From Solea solea (lineage: Eukaryota; Chordata; Actinopteri; Pleuronectiformes; Soleidae): a stretch of 64,000 nt of DNA. The stretch spans positions 6,035,290 to 6,099,289 of the forward strand of contig NC_081147.1 in assembly GCF_958295425.1 (NCBI RefSeq), given 5' to 3'. Position numbers and translations under genes: made by a program. The notes beneath the pieces were generated by a model. That model was not told the DNA's origin, made no database searches, and saw only the letters and a list, made by a program, of their open reading frames with translations. The first letter of the stretch is position 1, and each line of letters opens with the position of its first letter. Of the stretch, positions 13,456 to 24,436 are shown in pieces.

Positions 13456-14234
13456 TTCCACTCACTCTCACAATCGTACAGCACATCTGTGCAGCACATT
13501 TTATATCACTAAAGATAAAGATTCTAAAGATTATGAGGACTTTTTGCTCAGGTGTGTTTATTTTAGTTGGTGAAAATTGTAATGGAAATGGTAACAAATA
13601 TTGTTTTTTAACCTCTGAAATCAGAGGCTACAAAGCTGCACAGAGAGCGCGAGCTAGCCATTAGCACCACGCTAGGTCATCCTGAGGCGAGCTGCTAAAA
13701 CAACATTATTTTATAAACCAGCACCACCTGTTGACTTTCAACAGCCTCCGTTTGTTAATTATACCCCAAAAACCAGCCATGCCAAGCTTACTGTATTTTT
13801 AATGTGTCCTGAAGCTCCACACACTGAGCTAAGTACGTCTGCAGGGCCAGGCTCCGGTTTTACCTGCGGGACGAGTCACTCACCCTGTGTGGGTTGGGCT
13901 AATCAAAAATAGTGAAAACAAGGGGGGTGTTCTCTGAAGACACGCTGTTACCTGTGAAACACAGGTGCTCTGAAAACACCCCCATTAGCACTTGGTACCT
14001 TACTCCTGTAAAGTACCAAGTTTACTAACCATAGACTGTATGAAATTAACATGGCAAAAAAATGGAATATTCTTATGTTGAAGGTTAGAATTTATGTAAC
14101 CCATTGGTTAATAATAAATGGTTCATTTTTCTCATACCTACTATTGCTGACTATTGTTCTCTGTTTAAGTAATATCACTTGATCAAGCCTATTCTAACAT
14201 TCCACACTATAAATAAGTAATTAAAGTATGTATG

Positions 14235-14345
14235 ATTCGTGTCGATATCGCATCGGATCGATATCGGTATCAGCTAATACTCAAGGCTGCAATATCGGTA
14301 TTGTGTCAGAATTGAAAGAGTTGCATTGGGACATCCCTAATGGAA
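14235..14345. mobile_element. DNA transposon fragment (ATCGG-rich end)
   Basis: GTCGATATCGCATCGGATCG, ATATCGGTATCAGC and GCATTGGGACATCCCTAAT match the ends of a fish MITE family also seen at 61.4 and 62.7 kb. Confidence 0.5.
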
Positions 14346-14559
14346 ACGCAGCCTGAATGCATTGTGTTCTAAGAGTTAACCAGTTTATTGAATAAGGTGT
14401 ATTATATAATGGGCATCTGTAATTTCAACAACCGGTTGATTCAATCGAGTACAGTCTTGAAATGCTATATTTGCACATCACTTTAACCTGGTGGATTTAC
14501 ATGGCTAAGGACCTACAGTGTGTGTGTCTGGCTGAAGAGACCTGTGAAGCACAGCCAAA

Positions 14560-14880
14560 ACCAGGCTGAATTTAATGACATGGAGGACAATTATTGTGCA
14601 TTCCATGGAGACTGGCACTAATTTAATAAGTTCTGCAATTGTTCTGTGTGCCTCCCCTCCAGCCCCATCAGTGAAGAGCTTTACTACCACCAGACTTTTT
14701 TCTTTTTTTCCACATCTTTTTCCTTCCCACCATTCTGATACGCTGCGGCTTAATTATTTTAATAGGGTCAGGAGTTATTACCACCTCCACTGCACACACT
14801 TTATTACCAGGAAGCATCACCTTGGTTATGAGGTTTTCTTGTTCATTGCACACATTTTTGAAGAGTTTGCTCTTGGGTCT
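14560..14880. promoter_or_regulatory. Candidate conserved noncoding element
   Basis: Unique sequence with GGACAATTATTGTGCATTCC, GCTTAATTATTTTAATAGGG and TCAGGAGTTATTACC: homeodomain- and POU/SOX-like words in a non-repetitive block. Confidence 0.25.
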
Positions 14881-15120
14881 CGTGGAGCAGCAGGAAGTGA
14901 TTTGTGTTTTGGTTGGAGGTGAGTATAAGGCAGACTCATTTAACGTGCTAGCTTCTATAGCTAGTATAAATGTTACCAATTAATGGACTCCAATAGATGA
15001 TCATGAACAAAATTCGTAGTAAAATCTAAAACATTTCAGTATTCTTTAACACTTTTGAGTCAGCTAACAAGTGGAACATTTTTGTTTTTATATAAACACA
15101 AAAAGGCTGTACGATTAATA

Positions 15121-15320
15121 CATTCAATTCAATTCAATTTTATTTTATTTGTATAGCACCAAATCATAACATACATTATCTCAAGGCACTGTACAAAGAC
15201 AACATCAAGGAGAGCAGACAAACCCAACAGTTCACACAATAAGCAAGCACTAGGCATCAGTGGAGAGATAAAAACTGCCTTTTAACAGGAAGAAATCTCT
15301 GACAGAACCAGGCTCAGAGA
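15121..15320 (-). repeat. LINE 3' end, (CAATT)-tail family
   Basis: (CAATT)n at 15123-15138, then TTGTATAGCACCAAATCATA, CTCAAGGCACTGTACAAAG and AACAGGAAGAAATCTCTGAC, the inverted 3' end of a common fish LINE. It abuts the 28S pseudogene. Confidence 0.65.
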
Positions 15321-15333
15321 TGTGCTGCACATC

Positions 15334-15859
15334 AGAGGAAAATAAACTAACCAGGATTCCCTCAGTAGTGGTGAGCGAAAAGGGAAGAGCCCAGTGCCGA
15401 ATCCCCGTCCAACTGGCGGGCACGAGAAATGTGGCATGGAAGTCCGCATTTCCTCCACCGGTGGTGCACCATGACGGGCTCTTGGTCGGCTTGGAAAGGC
15501 TCAGGGCGAAGGTGGCAGGTGGCCTCGGCCGGGTAAAGGTGGCAGGCAGCGAGGTCCAACCTGGACCAGCAGACATGTGTACTCACTGCGCCTTCTCCCG
15601 CCCCTCGCTGGCCCCTCGCATCGCCAGGGCTGGGAGCGGCCCACGTAAATCAGGCGCCAGGGGTCGGCGGCGATGTCAGCAACCCACTCAACCTGTCTTG
15701 AAACACGGACCAAGTGAGGGCTGGCACGTGCCGGCCGAGGTGGGATCCCGGCCCCCTTCTCACAGATGGGCTGGGCGCACCACCCATGGAGCGTGAGTGC
15801 GCGCAATAGGACCCAAAAGATGGTGAACTATGCCTGGGCAGGGTGAAGCCAGAGGAACT
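15334..15859 (+). pseudogene. 28S rRNA pseudogene, internally deleted
   Basis: Several blocks match conserved stretches of vertebrate 28S rRNA in the correct order. These are AACTAACCAGGATTCCCTCA with GGGAAGAGCCCAG and GCCGAATCCCCG near the 5' end; CCCACTCAACCTGTCTTGAA followed by ACACGGACCAAG; GCCGGCCGAGGTGGGATCCC; and AAGATGGTGAACTATGCCTG followed by GGCAGGGTGAAGCCAGAGGA. Segments between them are missing, including several hundred nt of the D1-D2 region and the sequence after GGACCAAG. Most differences are C to T or G to A, the pattern of methylated CpG decay, so this is an old non-functional copy, not part of an rDNA array. The homology stops abruptly after GCCAGAGGA. A LINE 3' end lies directly to the left in the opposite orientation. 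Confidence 0.85.
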
Positions 15860-17545
15860 TTGCGCACGTTTTGATAAACCTCGATTTCGACAACAAATAA
15901 GTGAGAGTGTTTTTTTAGACTAAGAGTTTGTCCCTCCATCCAGCAGACCCCTGACTGAGTAGCACACGTGACCCGCCATCGATGGCAGAGGGCCCGCCCA
16001 TGGGCCGTGGGCCTGGGGTAGATGACCACCAGAGAGGCCGAGTACCAGGCATGAGACCGGGGTCACCGTACGGGCTGTGTTGCGCCCCAATCCCACAAAC
16101 AAAAGAAAGGGGCAACAAGTTTAATACTGGGTGTTTTTTAAAACAAGAGATTGGAGCTCATCGGCTCAAAAGAAGAGACAGACACGTGAAAATGATTTAA
16201 TTGTGAATTTATTGCATTTTTTGGGGGAAAAATGTGAAAATTCCGTCCGTGCAGATGAGCTGAATAGGGGGCAGTGGTTGCCTCATGCTCGGGTGTGGCC
16301 TCTGCTCTCTGTTTTCCCTCTTCCCCTCCTTCGCGTCGCCCCAGTGTCCAGGCATTCTCGTTGCGGCTACCCCTCTCCCCAGGGTGGGTCATCCGGTGCT
16401 TCGGCGAGAGGGCTGTGCGGGGGCGGCAGATAAGGGTTGACGGAGGGCGCGTGATTCCCTCCGTCGACCCTCATGTCGCTGGAGAAGCAGGTGTCAGGCT
16501 GGTGACCAGGGGAAGCGATGAGGGGTGAGACAAAGGACAGCCCAGTTTTGTGGCTGTCATCCAGGATTTGAAACCATGTATCGTGGTTGGCCACATGAGC
16601 CTTGGTCATGTTTGTGAAAACAAAGGCCCTATGTCCGGTGAGAACCCCAAGATGTACCCAATGAGCAGGGCATGTTTCTTCTCATTTTGGCCCAGCATGT
16701 TCCCGAAAAATGGTTCAGTATGTGGGACACTCGGAACGATAGAAGGCGATTAGACAAGAAGGGGACTCACCAAACAGATGGGGGATTTCTTCCCGATCAA
16801 TCTCCATGAATTCTTGTCCATTTCATGCTTCAAGCTGTTTGGCTGTGGAAAGACTTGTGCACTTATACATGACTTATGATGCAGTGGTGGTGAACAGCAA
16901 CGCTCCTCTTGACATCCGAACAGAGCCTCTTCAATCCGTACAACAGACCTGGGTCTTTTTGAGCTTGCTGGCCACCATGAATAAGTGCTCTACGTGTCTG
17001 AGGACACTGTTACCGCACAGTAGACCCGCAGTCATGTAAGAACAGAAGGGGTGCACATGGCTGGCTGAATTCTGTGCATTGTGCTTTTCCTTCCGCCCAG
17101 TGCATGAGCCAAGCTGAAAGTTATGGAAGTCTTCAATTACCCGAAAAATTACCCTAAAAAAGACAAATAATCATGCAACCGTGAGTCTCTCTCTGCCCCT
17201 CCAAAGACAGAAAATGACCGCTTACCAAACAGGTGCTCACGCATCCCCTTGCTGACATGCTTCCTCTTCTGTACAGAGAGCGTGGGTTCATGTGGTGCCT
17301 AACCCTAAGCCGTGAGACGCAGTTGGTTCCACTGGCAATGGAAATCGAAATCATGCCCCTCTTGCATCAGTGGTTCATGAAGCTGACGGTGTGGCCCGAC
17401 GTCACCGCACCTCCAGCGGCCACTTCCATAATCCGCTTCCAAGACCCAGGTCCAGTATTAATGACGGAAGAGAAATCCCTTCCCCTAACACATTCAGTGT
17501 TTTATTGTGCCTATACTGCATGAAGAAGACCCATTGTGTCGAAAA
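15860..17545. other. GC-rich unexplained segment with splice-like exon cores
   Basis: GC-rich and unlike its AT-rich surroundings, this segment continues directly from the 28S pseudogene but does not look like 28S. On the minus strand two short segments look like exons. The first has acceptor CTTTCCACAG at about 16846, 72 in-frame bases (24 codons), then donor TTTG|GTGAGT near 16772. The second has acceptor CTCTCTGTACAG near 17268, 43 bases, then donor CTGTTTG|GTAAGC near 17228. Both end in CA(T/C)CTGTTTG before the donor. A minus-strand open frame at 16367-16609 (80 codons) has no recognised domain. The frames between these pieces contain stops, so a decayed gene or a noncoding transcript are both possible. 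I cannot identify the source. Confidence 0.4.
16433..16471. repeat. 15-bp stem, 9-nt loop inverted repeat
   Basis: AGGGTTGACGGAGGG and CCCTCCGTCGACCCT pair over 15 positions with one G.U in RNA, around a 9-base loop. It is the strongest short hairpin in the GC-rich island. It could be an RNA fold or a transposon remnant; nothing in the context decides. Confidence 0.7.
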
Positions 17546-17607
17546 ATCACCGATTAAAGGCACGCTCGCTTTTTTTCTCTTCTTTTTTCTTTTCTTTTTC
17601 GTCTTAT

Positions 17608-17686
17608 TAAATATATCTCACCTAGTAAATTATATTTGACTAAATATATCTCATCCATTAAATAGTATTTGATTGAATATATACTG
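17608..17686. repeat. 33-bp tandem repeat, about 2.4 units
   Basis: TAAATATATCTCACCTAGTA at 17608 recurs as TAAATATATCTCATCCATTA at 17641, with a partial third unit. It follows a T/C-rich tract (17570-17600) that closes the GC-rich island. Confidence 0.7.
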
Positions 17687-18044
17687 TACAGAATCACACG
17701 CACACACACACACATCATTGTGGGTTTCTGTGGTGCTGTACGGCGTATGTATTATTACTTATATAGCAAAGCTCAGGCTCAGTTCCCTCCTCCTAACCCT
17801 AAACCTTCCTGTTGTCCTGTTCTATACTTCATTTGTCATTAAGTATAAAGTTAGATCTTACACTGTTAGAACAAGTGTCTGAACATTGTCCTCAAGTATA
17901 AATACTTTCTATCATGGTTCTGAACTCAGACAGTAATGAAATAAGCACAATGTTTGCTGATGATAAACATTTATTGCAGTAAATATGGAAGCTTGTGTTT
18001 GTGGGGGTTACATTAACCCTTTTAGCACTATAATAATAGATATA

Positions 18045-18050
18045 TTTATT
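18045..18050 (-). terminator. Poly(A) signal for the lectin-like gene
   Basis: AATAAA on the minus strand, about 140 nt after the stop codon at 18188. This gives a short 3' UTR of typical size. A second AATAAA on the same strand lies near 17966, so either could be used. Confidence 0.5.
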
Positions 18051-18187
18051 AAAACGCATGGTATTTTTTCTATTCTATTTTGTCAATAATTGTGTCAAAA
18101 AAATGACCTTTGAAATACACACGCGTCGTGGTGTCACTGGTGTCCCCCGTGGTAGTAAAAGGGTTAAAGCAGACGTTCCAATGACCA

Positions 18188-21100
18188 TCACCCTGCTTTT
18201 TGACACAGAAATAGCCTTTTTTCTGAACATGGTATGGTCCGTAGGATATTCCAGCCTGAAAAATCAAGAAGGGACATCAGGTTTGTCATGATGATTTGTA
18301 GGCTGAAAATCAAAAATATACTGTATCTGTCTACTGTATATTTAACATATAAACATGTGTGTTGTACTTTTTTGTAATGATGTCTGATGACTTTTTCCTA
18401 GGGGGAGCTCCGTGGAGCAAGTCACTTGAATTGGAAAAAAAACATGCCAATTGAAAGAGAGCTGCTCTTTGGTGGCCGCCATTTTGGATGTATACAAAAG
18501 TTTAATCCGCCTCTAATGTGCCAGGGGGAAAACCCTATTTGTGATTGGTTCATTTTCATAGGAGATTCTGTAGTTTGCCAAAATGTATCCTGGCAAAATC
18601 TGTGTGGAGAGAGATAAGATAAGATCCTTTATTTGATCCTTTATTTGTCCTACAGTGGGGAAATTGTTCATTGTTCATAAGATCACAGTCCAAAAACATG
18701 ATTAGGTTACATGGACACTTTAAATTGAGGTGTGTGTTAGAGTGAATAACTGTTTGTTTCTGAGTGTTGTCCATAAAGCAGTATGAAAGGATGAATGAAG
18801 TGAACAAATGGACTGGGTTGCCCTCAGTGAAAACATGGCTGCCAGTAGTGACACAGGCAAAACAGGAGTTCAGAACACAGAGCTGTGATCCAAAAACATG
18901 ACTATTTTAATAACCGGTGGATGAAAGTCAACAATCAACTATTTTCCAATACTCCTGCAGCGGAAGCTTAAATCCTACAAAACCTTTAGAATCTGTTTGC
19001 TGGTTTATCATTCTGCGATACGTTACATTATAGTAAAGTGAGTGGTGAACAAAATTCAGTTTCAAGTCAGAAAATCCTGTCTAATAGTCAGAGCTAAAGC
19101 AGCAAATATATTTACAAGATAGTGTACATTTAAGCTGCTGTGGATTTTAGGAGGGGAACTTTTTGTTGTTTGCTTAAAATTTGTATTTTTTTTTTCAATT
19201 TATTTTATTTTGTTTCTGCTGGCAGCCATGTTTTCAGTGAGAGTGAGTCTCCATGTCTCAGACTGGCTGTTACAACCACTCTTTAAAAAAAAACCTGGAC
19301 TGTTCTCATGCTTAACTTAGTATCAATTTTCATCCCTGCTTCTTTATTTATTTATTTATTTATTTTTTTAACTTACCAGCCCTCTCCATACAGTCTTCTT
19401 GGTTATCAGTGTAGGATAAATTAAATGTTCCACTTCCATCAATCCACTGAAATTCACCCTGAAAACAGAAATGTCAAATGAGGGTCCACGACTCCTGGAA
19501 ATCTGTGACACGCTGTCAGCAAATATTCAGGCCTATTTTTTTTTTATTTGATGATTAGCAAATTATTTGTCATTTTGTAATGTGGAATATTTCATAGATT
19601 ACTCTTTAATGAAACAATTAATGTTATGATATAACATGGAGATACATGTGTTTCCACAGAAAACAATGAAAACATCTGATCTACTCAGTTTTCCTATGTC
19701 CTATGTACAGTATGTTTGAATTATGCCAAAAAGAAAAGGCTGTATTTTCAAATTTAAAAAAAATAACAGATTCAATGTGGACATACTTTGACACCTTCAC
19801 TGTTCACTTGTCTTCTGGCTCCAACCCAGTGATTAAACAGGAAAGGACATGTTAAACTGCTGAGGGCTGTCTCGTCTCTAAATGATATCAAATGCCCACC
19901 TTCCTTCTGGCAGATCATCTGAAAAATAAATAAATACAGAAATAAGAATTACAGTTTACTCTATGGTTCAGTAATCAGTGTTATATTATAATGATAATAA
20001 ACATAATAGCAAACTTTTGATTTATGTTGAATCCAACATGTTTCACACAGTATTTCTTCATCTTTTTAAAAATAAAAGAAAAACACCTCAATAAGGTGAC
20101 AGTTCCATTGTGGGAGGAGCCAAATCCTGTTCCACCAAGATTCTGCACAAGTGAGTGTCACTTATGTCATGTTAACTCACAACTCATGATCCAAGGACAG
20201 CAGGTCACAAATGGCCCTTTCCCACCTATGGTCCTAGCTCGCCTCAGCACGGCACAGTTTAGGTTGGTTTAACACAACACAAAAAAAGTAACTACTCAAC
20301 GTGGGCGGAGACATTGCACAAAACTGCGGTGACTTTATTTTACACACGACACAAACGAGTGACTACTGACTTGTAAAGCATTTGTTTTCAGTGTATCTAA
20401 ATCATTAGAATCAGTTAATTAAAACTATTTGGTCAGTACTTCCTCCATGAGCACAGACTCCGTCTGAAACATTCACTGAACTGAAATACAGCGCAGGGTG
20501 CTGTCACTAAATACACCAGACTCCTCTGTTAAATATTAAGATTTTAGACATTTCTCTGGTAATTGTTGGAGATTAGCTGGAGATTGTTTAGTTTTTTTAA
20601 CTGATCTGCAGTTTGGCATTGGTCGGCTTGATTCTCTTTCTGTAACGGCACTCTGACCAATCAGTGGCCGGCAGTCTGACAAAGTCACACATAGTACCTA
20701 CTCAGCTCGCTTGGAACCTCGCCAGAGCAGGTACTAACAAAAAATACCTGTTACCAGGTACTATGCTCGTGCAAACGCAACTTAACCGCGCCGAGGCAAG
20801 GCGAGGCAAAATATACAGTGATTGTACATCTCTGAAAGTTGTGTGGTTTGAACTTGGCTTTAAATGTTTCTACATAACGATGCTTGTATTTAACAGCTGC
20901 ATAATATGATAGGTCAAGTTGTTTCAAAATTTAAAATGATGTTGTCTTTATCACTATGATGCTGATTTTAGACATAACTCTTTTACACAAAGAAATTTAT
21001 TTCAGAAATTTGAAAACAATGTTAAAATGAAGATTTTCAACTTGGAATTAAAACACATTACTATAAACTTCTGAACGCAAATACAGTTAAACTAAAACAT

Positions 21101-21385
21101 AACCATTACGAGCTGAGTTTCAAACACTGTCTGAGCAAGATAAAGTTTATTTTCATCACCTCTGCATCGTCAAATGTTTCCTTGGTTTGCAATTTCTTCA
21201 AACAGTATTCAATGTTCAGTCGGTTCCCTCCAGAATGACCTGCTGAACAAAGAAGTGTTGTCAGTTTTGTGTTCCTGTTGTCTGAGTAGATCATCACTTT
21301 GTGTTTGTTTCTTACCAGCTTCAGAAACGTTCATGAACATCCGGACCAGCAGAAGAAGGACAGCAGTAACCACAACAGGACGCAT
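18188..21385 (-). CDS. Secreted small C-type-lectin-like domain protein, 5 exons, 144 aa
   Basis: Five minus-strand exons join in frame: 21385-21316, 21242-21160, 19918-19787, 19458-19377 and 18255-18188 (stop at 18190-18188). Each intron has a GT donor and a pyrimidine-rich AG acceptor, and phases match (1,0,0,1). Coding length is 435 nt. Exon 1 begins ATG and encodes a hydrophobic signal peptide (MRPVVVTAVLLLLVRMF) ending about residue 23. The rest is one C-type-lectin-like domain (CTLD): TFDDAEMICQKEGGHLISF (first helix), NHWVGARR, QWIDGSGTFN, DCMER, then WNILRTIPC and a final FLCQK. Cysteine spacing fits the ICQ-FLC and DC-PC disulfides. The EPN/QPD sugar motif is absent and WND is reduced to WNI, so calcium-dependent sugar binding is doubtful. 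The domain layout resembles small teleost ladderlectin-like lectins, but I cannot name an orthologue. A TATA-like ATATAC lies about 40 bp upstream of the ATG. Intron 2 carries a MITE. Confidence 0.85.
18403..18605 (+). repeat. Unclassified dispersed repeat, copy 1
   Basis: GGGAGCTCCGTGGAGCAAGT, GGATGTATACAAAAG, GCCTCTAATG and GGAGATTCTGTAGTTTGCCA recur in the same order at 50036-50260. Confidence 0.65.
18608..18690 (-). repeat. CR1/Rex1-like LINE 3' end
   Basis: GATAAGATAAGATCCTTTAT then TTTGTCCTACAGTGGGGAAA: an inverted LINE 3' terminus like that at 30976. Confidence 0.6.
20216..20811. mobile_element. MITE family A, full-size copy in intron 2 of the lectin-like gene
   Basis: The left end contains GCCTCAGCACGGCACAG and the right end, read inverted, GCCTCGGCGCGGTTAAGTTG, so the ends form imperfect inverted repeats. 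The internal landmark AACGTGGGCGGAG and the block CAATCAGTGGCCGGCAGTCT recur at 53.3-53.9 kb. There is no coding capacity. The TSD was not resolved. Confidence 0.65.
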
Positions 21386-21651
21386 GGTTCAGGACTCACA
21401 GATCCTCACACCACTCTACAACTGGTATATGTCTCGGTTTAGCTCCGTCACAACAAGAAACATGGACTTTAATTCTAGTCAGAGACATTTCATTAGATTA
21501 CTGATGTTGACACAATTCATGCCCTAAAAACATTTCAATGTTCAAACAGAAAATAACAGTGAGTGAAAAATTAACTTCTGCTAACTTTTATCAAACACAT
21601 GTAGATGTGTTGATTTGAATGTTCACACAGGAGAGGACTTTGGAGACTATT

Positions 21652-21793
21652 GCCGCATTTCCTCCAGCTCTACTTTCCTCGCCTCGGCACGGCACAATTA
21701 GGTTGCATCTTCACTACCAAAAATTACCTACTTAACGTGGGCGGAGTCATCACTGCACGGCTGAGTGAAACTGTGGTGACTAGTTTTAGATGC

Positions 21794-21826
<33 letters not shown>

Positions 21827-21890
21827 GTGACTAGTGACTTTACACCAGACTTCTGCAGTTGCACCAAACTATAGAGATTAACCTGTGCTA
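21652..21890. mobile_element. MITE family A, left-half copy upstream of the lectin-like gene
   Basis: It shares CCTCGCCTCGGCACGGCAC, TTACCTACTTAACGTGGGCG and GTGAAACTG(T/C)GGTGACT with the copies at 20.2 and 53.3 kb. It carries a CA microsatellite (21797-21825) at the same internal position as the 53 kb copy. It starts about 270 bp upstream of the lectin-like ATG and is truncated on the right. Confidence 0.65.
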
Positions 21891-22659
21891 AGTCAGCCAT
21901 CCTGGCTGAATTTAGCCTCAAGTCGGTTGCAGTGGCGCATAATTTACCATGGTGATTTATTCTGTGTGGTTAGGATATGTTAATCCTGCTGCTCAGTGAT
22001 GTTGACATAATTAATGCCCTGAAAACCAAACACATGTAGATTCTCAGACTTGGCTGAATTCAAGTCCTGTGCAACTTTCCTTATTATGTACTTATTATTA
22101 AGTGACACACCCTGCTCTGCTTCCACACAGACGTTGACATGCAAATGACTATAAAACAACCCTACTGACATCTGTTGCTTGAAAAACAACTACAAATCCA
22201 GCAGCAAAGTGTGAAAGAAGTAATTAAAAAGAATAACTTATCTGAGTGTATTGCTAACATTAAACCACTAAAGTTATAACACCCGAAACATCTTATATAT
22301 TTAAAAATTATCTGATATGAAATTATACCCATCCAATATTTTTTTTTCATTCATTCGTTTTTTTTACATATATTATGTATACACTGTAAAAAAAAGAAGT
22401 ACAAAATTGGTCAATGACTGGCTGCCAAACAAAAATCATAATAATAAAGTAAAATATCCTAATTCAAATAAAGTCCAGAAACATTACTTTTACAGAAATT
22501 TTCATTAAATGCAGAAAAATACCGTTATTTTACAGATTTTATTATTATTATTTTATTATTACGATGAAACACTTTTAATAAAGTGATAATGCTAAGAATC
22601 TAGAGAAAAATACCGTAATACCTTATTTTTGCTTAATGACGACTCTTCTTGTCCTTCTT

Positions 22660-23121
22660 GGAACTAGTCGCTACTAGGCTTGGAATGTTTGTATACAATG
22701 AAAGGGTCTATATGGACCTGATGTTTTATTTTCTTTGTATTTTCTAATTATTTGGAGTTTGACAAAAGAACACAATAAAACAATAAATGACTTTATAAAG
22801 CCACTTTTTGTTATATATATCAATCTTTTGATATATGCCATAATAATGAATTTAAATGAAAATACATCAAGTTAAGGGCTTTTCTCAGACAGCACTACAG
22901 CCTTGTGCAGTATGTATATACATATTCAATGACAGTGCAAATTTAATATAAATCTAAAATTCAAAGTTAAAATAAATAAAACATTAATAATATACAAACT
23001 TTAAAACTGTCAGGTCAAAACTTTAACATTAAAGCGAGAACACTTCCGGGTATGAGAACCATATTCGCTGCTTGTGTACTTGGACTGAGGCTGATGGCGT
23101 TTCACAAGTACAAGAGAACGC
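22660..23121. repeat. Direct duplication, copy 1 (462 bp)
   Basis: Aligns without gaps to 24437-24898 at a constant offset of 1777 bp. I counted about eight mismatches (roughly 98% identity). It contains no open gene. The last 60 bases (TTGGACTGAGGCTGATGGCG, CACAAGTAC) resemble a motif at 55380-55440. Confidence 0.9.
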
Positions 23122-23498
23122 AGTATAGGTGGGGGACAGAAAGGACAAGAGGGAGATGAGGTAGAGACAGAAGAGAGAGACCAGGAGCAGATGTACAACA
23201 ACTGTATCAAGTTACAAGTTTATACAGGACAGTTCTGAGTCAGCGATGACATGTTTATAGATATACAATGTCATTTATATAAGCAGCAGCAGAGATTGTT
23301 GATAAAAATTATACTGATATCAACTTTAAATTATAGCATAATAATAATTGTGATGATATGTATGATAGTAATAGCCTTGAAAACTGGATCTGGATCCTGC
23401 AACCTGCAAGATGAGGATACAGAGAGAGAGAGGAAAGGAAGGAAATACACAAACTAGGGAGATAAAGAACAAGGTTAATGACATATAAAAAGTCATAT

Positions 23499-23700
23499 TC
23501 ATACCCTGAGTGTGAGAGAGTGAATGTGCGTGCACCACAGGAAATTCCCCCAGCAGTCTAGGTCTATAGCAGCATAACTAAGAGCTGGTCCAGGTTTCCC
23601 TGAACCAGCTCTAACTGTAAGCTTTATCAAAAAGCAAAGTTTTAGGTCTAACTTAAAATAGAGAGAGAGAGTGTCTGCCTCCCGAACTGTCAATGTCATA
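23499..23700 (-). mobile_element. L2-type LINE, 3' end fragment
   Basis: The minus strand reads TVREADTLSLYFKLDLKLCF, which matches the C-terminus of L2 reverse transcriptases (compare VREAEPLSVFKVRLKTFLFD at 43.9 kb), followed by typical fish L2 3' sequence. It lies between the two halves of the direct duplication. Confidence 0.6.
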
Positions 23701-23995
23701 CATATTGCCTATATACAAATTGTATATGTATCAATTGATCAATTGATGTGTTTCACCGAATGAGTTATTTAAATAAATACATAATTTCTCATGATAGTCT
23801 CCTTATCATTTTGCAATGTTTTTTTTTGCTGTTGTCTTTTTTCCTCCATATCCCAGTTTCTTCAATAATTGTCTGGCTAAGTTACAGGGAAATATTGAGT
23901 ACCAAAATATGTCATTCCTGTCATAGGTCATATTCAAAAGTGGTGTGCTATGGAGTGTAAATCTGGACTTTGAAGACTGACATACTTGGTAGTTG

Positions 23996-24050
<55 letters not shown>
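23996..24050. repeat. TA then GA microsatellite
   Basis: (TA)9 directly followed by (GA)18. Confidence 0.95.
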
Positions 24051-24052
<2 letters not shown>

Positions 24053-24436
24053 ATTTACAATGCAGAGAGCGAGAGCAAACTCAGAGCAGTGAATCTGAGA
24101 CACTGAAACACATGTTTTGATCATTACACAATGGTTACAAAGGCCAAAAAGGTAGATTCATATTTTATCCAATGCCAGTGGTTTGTTTGAGCCCTTAGCT
24201 CTTACATGAGGCTTCTTGTACTGGGCTGAGAATTCTGTGATTCTTTTTCATCAAACATATTTTTATTGAACAATTTAAATTTATTTAAAAATTTCATCAA
24301 ATACAATACCATCAAAATGTGCAGGGTATGTAGTTGATGAAAAAAAAACATAGATTTAACACACTCGGCCTGGAACTAGTAGAAATAGTAGTACTAGTAC
24401 AAGTTAGTACGTAGAAGTAAGTATGTAAGTAGAAGT

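Noticed and set aside
15320..15796. 158-codon plus-strand frame and overlapping minus-strand frames
   Set aside because: They lie on the 28S rRNA pseudogene; GC-rich rRNA gives long chance frames on both strands.
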